This document shows, in pieces, positions 1 through 6,462 of a stretch of DNA of 11,508 bases. Source of the DNA: an uncultured Sulfurovum sp. (GTDB lineage: Bacteria > Campylobacterota > Campylobacteria > Campylobacterales > Sulfurovaceae). A program made the position numbers and the translations under genes. The first letter of the stretch is position 1; every line of letters begins with the position of its first letter. The stretch covers positions 1 to 11,508 of the forward strand of contig CACVAR010000418.1 in NCBI GenBank assembly GCA_902727905.1, written 5' to 3'. The notes below the pieces were generated by a model that saw nothing but the letters and a program-made list of their open reading frames with translations, was not told where the DNA came from and ran no database searches.

Positions 1-233
1 TTGTGCATCATGAAAATGATAAGATTTATAAAAGACGTTTAAGAAAAATCATGTGGGAAGACATGGGTGTTATCCGTACTAAAAAAGGTCTTCTTGAAGC
101 CAAGAATGAAATTTTTGACATGAAAAACCGAGATATCGGACGGCTTTTGGAGTTACGACTTAACACAGCTTCAGCCATTGTTGAAGCAGCATTAAAACGA
201 AAAGAGAGTTTAGGTGCTCATTATATAGAATAA
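1..233 (+). CDS. nadB: L-aspartate oxidase, C-terminal fragment (5' end outside window)
   Basis: This is the end of a gene that enters the window from the left; the reading frame is open from base 3 and stops with TAA at 231-233. The roughly 76 visible residues match the C-terminal helical domain of L-aspartate oxidase, the FAD enzyme that oxidises L-aspartate to iminoaspartate in de novo NAD synthesis. Visible signatures are the LRKIMWEDMGVIRT segment and the closing AALKRKESLGAHYIE segment. In the family the latter usually reads ESRG-H, so the Arg-to-Leu change is a small deviation. The related SdhA/FrdA flavoproteins lack this ending, which favours NadB. The FAD and active-site parts lie upstream and cannot be checked. 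The GTG at position 3 is internal, not the start. Confidence 0.8.
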   Translation, partial: VHHENDKIYKRRLRKIMWEDMGVIRTKKGLLEAKNEIFDMKNRDIGRLLELRLNTASAIVEAALKRKESLGAHYIE

Positions 234-268
234 GCTCTTTTTGTTGATTTTCTTATGTATATTATAAA

Positions 269-293
269 GGTACTAAAAAATATTTTTAGTACC
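269..293. terminator. Perfect 11-bp hairpin between convergent genes, possible bidirectional terminator
   Basis: GGTACTAAAAA (269-279) is perfectly complementary to TTTTTAGTACC (283-293) around a 3-nt ATA loop. It lies 35 nt after the nadB stop and 4 nt after the stop of the minus-strand GH5 gene, so it could end transcription from both sides. The A/T half of the stem gives a partial U-tract on either strand, but no long T-run follows. Termination is therefore inferred from position and symmetry. Confidence 0.6.
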
Positions 294-297
294 TACT

Positions 298-3069
298 CTA
301 TCTAATCATATATGTCTGCGTAGCACTATTATTCTCCTTATTAGAATCATTTTCATCTGTATTTTCAACATTTGCTTCTAAGGTCATTGAACCTTTTTCT
401 GTAGGACGAATGTAAACATATGCCGTACGTTTTGCACGTTTATCTAAGGTTCCCCATTCACAATAAACTTCATCCCAATCTTCTATGTGATTACACTCTG
501 GTGATGATGTGGAAACAAAATCTGCATTTTCAGGAATGACAAACACGGATGTTACTTCATTCGCAAAAGCAGGTCCTCTATTTTTAGTTACCAGCTTTAC
601 CTTTAAAGCAGTAGCAACACGAGCCTTGCCTTGTTTATGTACTGTTACAGAAAGGTCTGCATCTTCTGAAACATTTAACTTGGTATTGGCTTCATTATTA
701 TCTTCATCACTATCATCAGTTTCCGTAGTAGCTTTAGCATCTATTCCCAGCTCTCCACCTTTATTTAAAAGTAAGAAAATAGTTCGACTACGACGTTTGT
801 TTGCTGGTACTTTACCTATATCACAAGTTACTGAAGTCTCATCGTTATTTAAAGAACATTTTGTACCTTTATGAAAAGTTGCTCCATCTGGTAATTCAAT
901 GGTTAACTTTGTTTCAAGTGCAGCTACCTCACTTATATTATAAACTTTTGCTTGAAACTTATGCACTCTTCCAATCACAGAAACTTTTGGATAATTTTCC
1001 CATGAAAATTCTAACTTTAAATCAGTTTCTTCACTATTACCATCACCATCACCATCATCTGGATTATCATCTTTTGCTTCTATATTGACTGTTCTTACAC
1101 GTTCAATCGCACCATTGTCACTACTATCACTCACATTATAATAAAGTTTATAAGTACCGATTACTTGTGTATTAACTGTGCCTGTTACTATAATGTTATC
1201 TGTAACATTTCCATCAACATCATCTAAAGCAATAGCTCCTGTATCAATATAAGTATCCTCAATTTTTAAAGTAAGTGTTGTATCTCCAAGTAAGGTAATA
1301 ACAGGAGCTGTTGTATCTTTAGTACTATTATCATCACTATCTTCATCATCTTCTCCACTACCGTTTGTATCATCAATAGAACCTTTAAATAGTGCTTTTA
1401 AATCACTATTTACTACTGCTTCATCTACCTGAAAACCTGTCCAGTTTTTATAAAGACCAAAAACAGAACTTTGATAAGTAAAGTAAAAATTATTAACTTT
1501 TGTACCATAACGGTTGTCTCCAGAAAAAATCTTATAGGTATCTTTTATTAAGTCTAACCCTCCTACATTATTTTTAAAAGTTTCTACTACTGAACCAAAC
1601 TCACCAACATTTACTGGCACATTATTTGTATTAGCAAACTCTAAAATGTCATCAACTAAAATCATCTCTAAAAAGTCTTTGTTAAATGGTTGACCGTTAG
1701 CAGGTGGTGTTCCCCCATCTTCTGGTTCCCAAACCACATTCCATGAACCATTTACATAAAGAGGATTAGTGTTGCTATAAGCTCCCCAACGTTGTCCTTC
1801 ATTTCCATAATGTGGTGAATATTGAGTTGAGTAACCCCAAATCGCATAAGTATGAGAGTCATACAGCACGTTATTGTCACTAACTGTTCTCATGGTATAT
1901 CCAGGAATAAACGGTACCTCTAAAACAATCAAATGTTTACTGTCCTGAGTTCTAATTTTAGCAATAATTTGTTCGGCATAGGAAATCCACTCTTCAGAAT
2001 CATTTGGTCGTGGCTCATTTAATAAGTCATAGCCCAATATAGTTGGTTCATGCTTATAACGCTGGGCAATTGCTCCCCAAAGATTTATAAGACGTTGCTG
2101 ATTTGAAGTATAGGGTGCAGTCCCAACACCATCCCAAAAAGCAGTAAAACCTTGACTCTTATCACTTTGATACCCACCTTGTCCTGCATGCATGTCAAGT
2201 AACAAGTAAATACCAGCTTCTTTAGCAAACCCAATGGCTCTATCTACCCAATGCCAACCATCTTCTTTATATACCCCTATATTATTGTCATCTTCAAATA
2301 TTGTGTAATTTAAATGTAAGCGAATTGAATTAAACCCTAAACTTTTAATATTTTTAAAATCTTTTAAAGATATTGACTTAACATCCCAAACATCTTGAGC
2401 TGTATTACCATTGTCAACAGGTACGGTTATGTTAATTCCTTTTAAATTTATGTTTGAACCATTAAGCACAAGGTTTTTACCACTGGCTTTAATAAAGTCA
2501 GAACTAGTACTTGATGTTGGTGGGGTATAATCCTCTAGCTCACCTAAAAAGTAGTCATCACTGTAAAAATCAAATGTTTGACCTGATGAACTTACCACAT
2601 ACATATTTAAACTACTTAATGAAGCATCTACATCCAACACAAAATGTCTTACAAGTTTTACCCATTGATTAGGAGGAACCAGTTCATCTTCTAGTTTGTT
2701 GTAGTTGGTTCCTGAATTATCTACTTGCTTTATATTAAGGTGTAGCTTTTTTGCTTCAGACTCATTATGATAAACCCAAACAGATGCTGTATAACGCTCA
2801 CCATCTACTAAGGTAGTATTATCAACCAAAGGTTTTATATTGATTGAAGGTCCATGATAAAACTGCGTTCTATCTGTACTTAAAAAACTATATGCTCCAG
2901 AGTGTGACTGAGTCGTTACACTCTTTATATCTGATCCTCCACCAAATGTTGTCCAAGAGCTAGTGTTTCCATCTTCTGCTCCTGAGTTAGCAATAAAATT
3001 ACTTTGTGCATTTCCAAATGACACAAGTACGGATAGTAACGGTATCATTAAAATCGATTTTCTTTTCAT
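298..3069 (-). CDS. Secreted multidomain glycoside hydrolase family 5 enzyme (endoglucanase/mannanase-like)
   Basis: A 923-residue exported enzyme predicted to cut a beta-linked polysaccharide such as cellulose, glucomannan or another beta-glucan. A signal peptide (1-21, cut after GNA) leads into a beta-sandwich resembling a CBM4/9-type carbohydrate-binding domain (about 24-180). The GH5 catalytic barrel (about 190-565) shows the clan A residues: Arg250, His294 in LDMH, Asn351-Glu352 in LLNEP (acid/base), His406 and Tyr408, and Glu490 in VGEFG (nucleophile). An Asp/Ser-rich linker follows, then a DUF5011-like Ig domain (about 587-664), a second Asp-rich linker, and two DUF11-like domains (about 683-800 and 802-919). 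Each DUF11-like domain has a cysteine pair (738/749 and 859/870) and a basic cluster (KRRSR, KRAKR). No LPXTG or C-terminal sorting signal is evident. AGGAA lies 6 nt before the ATG. Exact substrate is unknown. Such an enzyme is uncommon for Campylobacterota, so acquisition is likely. Confidence 0.87.
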   Translation of the reverse strand: MKRKSILMIPLLSVLVSFGNAQSNFIANSGAEDGNTSSWTTFGGGSDIKSVTTQSHSGAYSFLSTDRTQFYHGPSINIKPLVDNTTLVDGERYTASVWVYHNESEAKKLHLNIKQVDNSGTNYNKLEDELVPPNQWVKLVRHFVLDVDASLSSLNMYVVSSSGQTFDFYSDDYFLGELEDYTPPTSSTSSDFIKASGKNLVLNGSNINLKGINITVPVDNGNTAQDVWDVKSISLKDFKNIKSLGFNSIRLHLNYTIFEDDNNIGVYKEDGWHWVDRAIGFAKEAGIYLLLDMHAGQGGYQSDKSQGFTAFWDGVGTAPYTSNQQRLINLWGAIAQRYKHEPTILGYDLLNEPRPNDSEEWISYAEQIIAKIRTQDSKHLIVLEVPFIPGYTMRTVSDNNVLYDSHTYAIWGYSTQYSPHYGNEGQRWGAYSNTNPLYVNGSWNVVWEPEDGGTPPANGQPFNKDFLEMILVDDILEFANTNNVPVNVGEFGSVVETFKNNVGGLDLIKDTYKIFSGDNRYGTKVNNFYFTYQSSVFGLYKNWTGFQVDEAVVNSDLKALFKGSIDDTNGSGEDDEDSDDNSTKDTTAPVITLLGDTTLTLKIEDTYIDTGAIALDDVDGNVTDNIIVTGTVNTQVIGTYKLYYNVSDSSDNGAIERVRTVNIEAKDDNPDDGDGDGNSEETDLKLEFSWENYPKVSVIGRVHKFQAKVYNISEVAALETKLTIELPDGATFHKGTKCSLNNDETSVTCDIGKVPANKRRSRTIFLLLNKGGELGIDAKATTETDDSDEDNNEANTKLNVSEDADLSVTVHKQGKARVATALKVKLVTKNRGPAFANEVTSVFVIPENADFVSTSSPECNHIEDWDEVYCEWGTLDKRAKRTAYVYIRPTEKGSMTLEANVENTDENDSNKENNSATQTYMIR
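1039..1056. repeat. Three tandem ACCATC hexamers in a GH5 linker
   Basis: Three exact copies of ACCATC on the plus strand encode alternating Asp-Gly on the minus strand, within the Asp-rich linker between the Ig-like and first DUF11-like domains. A 6-bp unit changes linker length without breaking the frame. Confidence 0.6.
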
Positions 3070-3098
3070 AACTTTTTCCTTTTATATTTTTAGTCCAT

Positions 3099-3127
3099 AT
3101 AATACTTAAAGCTTAGAAGTTTGTCAT
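3099..3127 (-). promoter_or_regulatory. Sigma70-type promoter for the GH5 gene
   Basis: On the minus strand, ATGACA (3122-3127, five of six to TTGACA) is followed after exactly 17 nt by TATTAT (3099-3104, five of six to TATAAT). Transcription would start near 3092, giving a leader of about 22 nt with AGGAA at 3076-3080. The promoter sits in the 67-bp gap after the regulator stop, so the GH5 gene may be transcribed on its own as well as from the regulator gene. Confidence 0.5.
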
Positions 3128-3136
3128 TCACATAGG

Positions 3137-3733
3137 TTAATATTTCTTATTCTTTTTTAGTCTACTAAGTGATTGTGGTGTAATGCCTAATAGTGTGGCA
3201 ATATGATACTGGGGAACTTTATCAAGTAAATAAGGTGTTTTTTCCATAAACTCTTCAAAGCGTTGTGTTGCACTTTTGGTTCTTCTATCTATAATATAAT
3301 TATGTACATATGAGTAGGCAGCCTCAGACATAAGCCGACCAAACCGTTCACCTTTCTTTTTATGATTATATAAAAATTGAATATCGTCATATGTGACCGT
3401 GATAAACTCAGCATCTTCTAATATTTCAATACTAATATGCGATTCAGTTTTATGAATGAAGCTGTCATAATCAACGACATAAAGATTAGTTATTTTTGCA
3501 TTTTTATCATTGAAATAGATAGCCCAAGTATGGTCTTTACCCTCATCATCAATGATATATGCACGTGCGATTCCAGAGTTTATAAACATAAGGGTACTAC
3601 AAATATCTCCAGCATAATGAATAATCTCTCCTTTTTTATAATCAAGGGTTTTAAGTTTTGATTTAAGTAGAGTCCACTCTATGATATTGAATGAAATATA
3701 TTGATCTATGAATTCTTTATATTTTTTGTACAT
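3137..3733 (-). CDS. Crp/Fnr-family transcriptional regulator
   Basis: A 198-residue regulator with an N-terminal cyclic-nucleotide-binding-like beta-roll (about 10-115), a dimer helix, and a C-terminal helix-turn-helix (about 172-194, VPQYHIATLLGITPQSLSRLKK region). It has one cysteine (Cys45), so it is not an FNR-type iron-sulfur sensor, and the arginine-containing phosphate-binding cassette of cAMP-responsive CRP is not visible. The ligand is therefore unknown. The closest resemblance, from memory of the family, is to the Crp/Fnr group common in Bacteroidota. It lies 67 bp upstream of the GH5 gene on the same strand, so it may control that enzyme (inference). The ribosome site before its ATG is weak (AAGATAG region), and a TAAAAT -10-like box lies further upstream. 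Confidence 0.85.
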   Translation of the reverse strand: MYKKYKEFIDQYISFNIIEWTLLKSKLKTLDYKKGEIIHYAGDICSTLMFINSGIARAYIIDDEGKDHTWAIYFNDKNAKITNLYVVDYDSFIHKTESHISIEILEDAEFITVTYDDIQFLYNHKKKGERFGRLMSEAAYSYVHNYIIDRRTKSATQRFEEFMEKTPYLLDKVPQYHIATLLGITPQSLSRLKKNKKY

Positions 3734-3954
3734 AGTAATCTATCTTATTTTAATTTTACCCAAACTGCTAGTTAAAAAGAACTAAAGAGGAAGAGTAGGA
3801 GAGTCCCATAAAAGCTTGGACAGCAAATTATGGAACAAAGAATGGTAACAATATACTGCTTAATAGAAGAGTTTGTAAAAGGAATGATGGAAATAAAGGG
3901 GATAGGCTACTTTAAAACAACAGCTATAATTCATAAAAAAGTAAAAGAGAACCA
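3734..3954. other. Intergenic patch with candidate insertion-sequence debris
   Basis: This 221-bp gap separates the minus-strand regulator from the plus-strand REP transposase. Its left part holds the upstream region of the regulator. An ACCC at 3758-3761 could mark one end of an IS982-type element, because that family often begins with ACCC, but no matching inverted end was found in the window. The right part is filled by the short transposase-like frame at 3830-3967. Confidence 0.35.
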
Positions 3955-3967
3955 ATGCCAAGAATAG
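3830..3967 (+). pseudogene. Possible N-terminal remnant of an IS982-type transposase (45 codons)
   Basis: An ATG-initiated frame of 45 codons begins MEQRMVTIYCLIEEFVKG, which resembles the start of IS982-family transposases. A later KTTAII resembles the family's conserved segment a few dozen residues in. The frame then stops at TAG, so the DDE catalytic core is missing. Its last 13 nt overlap the start of the REP-associated transposase at 3955. The simplest reading is an eroded insertion-sequence end next to the other transposase; a short upstream leader frame is the alternative. The family assignment rests on recalled resemblance only. Confidence 0.35.
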
Positions 3968-4641
3968 CAAGAGGAGAGACAGTAGGAGGCATCTATCATA
4001 TTATAAACCGAGGAAATATGAAAATGCAAGTGTTTGATGATGCAGAAGATTATGAATACTTTTTAGAACTCTTAGAAAAAGGAACAAAAAGAGAAAAAGT
4101 AGGAATACACGCTTATTGTCTTATGCCAAACCATTTTCACTTGCTCTTAGTTCCAAAAGAAGAAAAAAGTTTAAGTAGACTTATGCAATGGGTAATGACA
4201 TCTCATGTAAGGTACTATCACAAAAAGAACAAAACATCAGGACATATATGGCAAGGACGCTATAAGAGTTTTATGGTTGAGTACCCCAAGGGCATTTCCT
4301 CCCTACGGTCAGGGCAGAGTTATTATTTAACACTGATTCGGTATATCGAAGCCAATGCCAGTAGAGCAAAACTAGTGAAGAGAGCAGAAGAGTGGAGTTA
4401 TGGTTCACTTCAAGAGAGAGTAGAAAAAGTGAGGACAATTTTAAGTGAACCATACATAGAACTTTATGATGAATGGGTAAAATATGTGAACCAGCCTTTA
4501 AAAGAGGGGGAGTTAGATACCATACGAAACTCTGTAAACAGACAAGCACCACTTGGAGAAGAAAAGTGGCAAATGGAAACTGCTACGAAATATGGAATGT
4601 TGTCTACTTTGAGGAGACGTGGGAGACCTAGTTTAAAGTAA
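3955..4641 (+). CDS. REP-associated tyrosine transposase (RAYT, HUH/Y1 superfamily)
   Basis: A 228-residue single-strand DNA transposase of the TnpA-REP class, which nicks DNA next to palindromic repeats through a 5'-phosphotyrosine. The N-terminus MPRIARGE...YHIINRGN is the usual RAYT opening. The metal-binding HUH motif is His60-Phe61-His62 in LMPNHFHLLL, and the likely catalytic tyrosine is Tyr130 in RYIEANASRAKLV. GHIWQGRYKSF (96-106) and the C-terminal RRRGRPSLK are also typical. Residues about 111-121 form an unusual insert encoded by GC-rich DNA (see 4285-4317), just before the tyrosine helix. The gene looks complete and single, without a partner or clear terminal repeats. The ribosome site is weak (AAAGAG). 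Domesticated RAYTs are often single-copy, so activity cannot be judged. Confidence 0.88.
   Translation: MPRIARGETVGGIYHIINRGNMKMQVFDDAEDYEYFLELLEKGTKREKVGIHAYCLMPNHFHLLLVPKEEKSLSRLMQWVMTSHVRYYHKKNKTSGHIWQGRYKSFMVEYPKGISSLRSGQSYYLTLIRYIEANASRAKLVKRAEEWSYGSLQERVEKVRTILSEPYIELYDEWVKYVNQPLKEGELDTIRNSVNRQAPLGEEKWQMETATKYGMLSTLRRRGRPSLK
4285..4317 (+). repeat. GC-rich hairpin-forming insert inside the RAYT gene
   Basis: Thirty-three bases (11 codons, PKGISSLRSGQ) are much richer in G+C than the flanking gene. They contain CCCT (4301-4304) and AGGG (4311-4314) around a 6-nt loop. They fall where RAYT proteins usually pass almost directly from the KSF strand to the tyrosine helix. This looks like a small palindromic element inserted in frame, comparable in idea to Rickettsia palindromic elements. 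No second copy was seen in the window. Confidence 0.4.
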
Positions 4642-4642
4642 C

Positions 4643-4672
4643 CTATTCTCTAATATAGAGTAGTGAGTTTTT
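4643..4672 (+). terminator. Weak terminator-like hairpin after the RAYT gene
   Basis: CTCTA (4648-4652) pairs with TAGAG (4656-4660) around ATA, extended by CTA/TAG across a TT bulge, with a T5 run at 4668-4672. The stem is A/T-rich and the T-run is a few bases away, so function is uncertain. It also sits at the convergent end of the porin gene. Confidence 0.3.
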
Positions 4673-4675
4673 GAA

Positions 4676-6205
4676 TTAAAAGAGATAGTTCATTTCTAAA
4701 CGTACGGCATTATAGCTTGGGTCTTTTTTAAAGCTACCATCTAAGTTGGCAACTTTATGGTCTTCTGTTACAAAACCTGTACGCAGTTTCATTAAAAGAT
4801 TAGGATTTTCTTTAAAGCGTTTGACAACATCAAATGTAAATACATTTAAATCAGCAGTTGTTCCTGGTTTGTTGTCATCAAAATCTTGCATGGCATAACG
4901 GGTCATAACACGTAAGCCATCTACAATACCTGCTTTTGACAAATCATAATCGGCTCTGAACATGGTTGTCTTTGTATTCGCAAACCAATTCATTCTTGAC
5001 ATTGCTCTTGTATATCCAGCTGTGGGTTGTGCATGCCATGGTGCAATAATATCTCCACCATCTTGAACATCTGTGTAACCAAAACGTAAAGAACCGTTCC
5101 CATAAATAAAGTCAAGACGAGAGGAAATAATGGCGTTATCTAAATTATTAGGATTGCTATAACCTGTTGTATTATTTTTTAGATTTGCACCACCAATAGC
5201 GCCTGCACCATCATCAAACTGTTGCATATAGAGTATGGCAGGTTTTATTTTTAGTCCATTTGCCAGTTTATATTTATAGCTTCCTTCAAGAACAATAGAG
5301 GAAACTAGGTCAGGCACAGCTGTATATCCTACTTTTAATGTAGTATTTTCAATACTATTGTTTTTTGTTTCAAATACTAAGATACGGTCATCTATGCCTT
5401 TTGCATCTAACTTAGAATAAGTAAGCCCTTGATGCATAGCCCCATCATCATTTCCTGTCCATTTTGCATAGGGGTTTGTTGTGTCATCATTGTAGGCTAA
5501 AACCCTATGAAAACTTTCATGGTCACGTAGTTTCTGCTTAGTAATATAGGCAAGTTGTATACGTGTATTTGGTATAGTACGAATACGTAAATTTGCCCCT
5601 TCAAAAGCATTTGGAATCATTTTTGTGTCATGTGATTTTAGTAAAAAAGTCTCCAGTAAAAAACGTCCAACTTTTAGTTCAACTCTACTCTTTTTAAAAG
5701 ATAAATAGTTCTCTGTCAGAGCAAGCATAGCATCTCTATCTTCAGTGGCTACGGCATGACGTGAAAAGGTATCTTTACCATAACGGTAATCACCTATCTC
5801 ATCTGCTTGAACATGGTTTGGGTTTAAAGAGGTATATAAACCTGTGGTAAATGAAAATCCTTTATATCTAGCACTTTTGTACGTTAAGTTACCACCAAGT
5901 CCAACAGCATAGTGGCTTACATCATCTGGTCCACCATCAAATAAAAAAGTATTAGATCTAATTCTTCCATAGAGAATACCTTCAGAAAGAATTTTTGTAA
6001 AGTCATCTACTTTTTTGGGTCTTTTTTTGTAAGTAACTGTCATGTTACATTGTATACGCTGTTTTGCAACAATCTTTTTTTCTTTTTTCTTTGTAGTTTT
6101 TGGCTTCTTTATTTCTGGCTTCTTTACTTTTGTAATAACTTCTGCTTTAGCATAGGAAAAATTTATACTGAACAATAAGAATATGAAAGTGAATGAAAAT
6201 TTCAT
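4676..6205 (-). CDS. Outer-membrane porin (OprD-like, epsilonproteobacterial type)
   Basis: A 509-residue predicted beta-barrel. A signal peptide (1-19 or 1-21, ending SYAKA) is followed by a lysine/proline-rich stretch (about 26-50) with repeated KKP and KKK motifs and a lone Cys53, then alternating polar/aromatic strands. The C-terminus, LEMNYLF, ends in phenylalanine as expected for BAM-assembled barrels. Segments such as SEGILYGRIRSN, RVELKVGRFLL and LRIRTIPNTRIQLAYI recall the OprD-like porins of Campylobacterota, which admit small hydrophilic solutes; the specific solute cannot be told. The lysine-rich segment is odd for a porin and might sit in the periplasm or contact peptidoglycan (inference). 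The gene is divergent from the symporter, and A-AGGT lies about 10 nt before the ATG. Confidence 0.78.
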   Translation of the reverse strand: MKFSFTFIFLLFSINFSYAKAEVITKVKKPEIKKPKTTKKKEKKIVAKQRIQCNMTVTYKKRPKKVDDFTKILSEGILYGRIRSNTFLFDGGPDDVSHYAVGLGGNLTYKSARYKGFSFTTGLYTSLNPNHVQADEIGDYRYGKDTFSRHAVATEDRDAMLALTENYLSFKKSRVELKVGRFLLETFLLKSHDTKMIPNAFEGANLRIRTIPNTRIQLAYITKQKLRDHESFHRVLAYNDDTTNPYAKWTGNDDGAMHQGLTYSKLDAKGIDDRILVFETKNNSIENTTLKVGYTAVPDLVSSIVLEGSYKYKLANGLKIKPAILYMQQFDDGAGAIGGANLKNNTTGYSNPNNLDNAIISSRLDFIYGNGSLRFGYTDVQDGGDIIAPWHAQPTAGYTRAMSRMNWFANTKTTMFRADYDLSKAGIVDGLRVMTRYAMQDFDDNKPGTTADLNVFTFDVVKRFKENPNLLMKLRTGFVTEDHKVANLDGSFKKDPSYNAVRLEMNYLF

Positions 6206-6246
6206 TATATTTTACCTATTTCCTTAAATAATACGATTAATGTTAA

Positions 6247-6262
6247 ATTATATTATATTATA
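6247..6262 (-). promoter_or_regulatory. Triple overlapping TATAAT boxes (5-bp tandem repeat) upstream of the porin gene
   Basis: Three TATAAT hexamers overlap at 6247-6252, 6252-6257 and 6257-6262 on the minus strand, formed by a 5-bp tandem repeat (ATTAT units on the plus strand). They lie 42-57 bp before the porin ATG. No matching -35 is seen at 17 nt, which is common in Campylobacterota promoters. A change in copy number would alter the number and spacing of -10 boxes. Confidence 0.45.
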
Positions 6263-6428
6263 TCTTGTAGGTCGTTTTTAATTGTGTATTCTTTGTGTCA
6301 ATATAAAAAAGATAAGGAGTTGTTGACTCTAGTAACAGTCTTTAAAGCCCACAATAACAATATATAGTAGAGAGTTATATAAATTAGTATTGCTTGTTAA
6401 AAGTTAATCTCACCTCGAAGTTCCGTTC

Positions 6429-6437
6429 TGATATAAT
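6429..6437 (+). promoter_or_regulatory. Extended -10 promoter of the symporter gene
   Basis: TGATATAAT is a perfect extended -10 (TG-N-TATAAT). No clear -35 is present, as is usual for this phylum. The start site would be near 6444, about 20 nt before the ATG, and AAGG at 6453-6456 is the ribosome site, 6 nt from the start. Confidence 0.6.
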
Positions 6438-6462
6438 CGAAAAAATCTCATAAAGGTTAATA

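Larger units (their letters stand above)
6206..6462. promoter_or_regulatory. Divergent control region between porin and symporter genes
   Basis: This 257-bp A/T-rich region must carry the promoters of both flanking genes. Besides the two -10 elements listed separately, it has a perfect TTGACA on the minus strand (6296-6301), but that lies 33 nt from the nearest porin -10 box, too far for a standard promoter. An imperfect inverted repeat, TGTTgACT-ct-AGTAACA, lies at about 6320-6336 and could be an operator. I see no RNA gene or convincing small protein here. Confidence 0.45.

Noticed and set aside
509..874. Plus-strand open frame of 121 codons
   Set aside because: It lies wholly antisense to the DUF11-like domains of the GH5 gene and shows no motif or start signal.
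801..1088. Plus-strand open frame with a run of histidines
   Set aside because: It is antisense to the Asp/Gly-rich linker of the GH5 gene. The histidines come from the complement of GAT-rich repeats, and there is no ribosome site.
3437..3661. Plus-strand open frame of 74 codons
   Set aside because: It is antisense to the Crp/Fnr-type regulator and shows no coding signature.
4271..4552. Minus-strand open frame of 93 codons
   Set aside because: It is antisense to the REP transposase, whose motifs are clear in the other strand.
6296..6301. Perfect TTGACA on the minus strand as the porin -35
   Set aside because: The nearest TATAAT is 33 nt away, which is incompatible with standard sigma70 spacing. 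It is kept only as a note in the control region.
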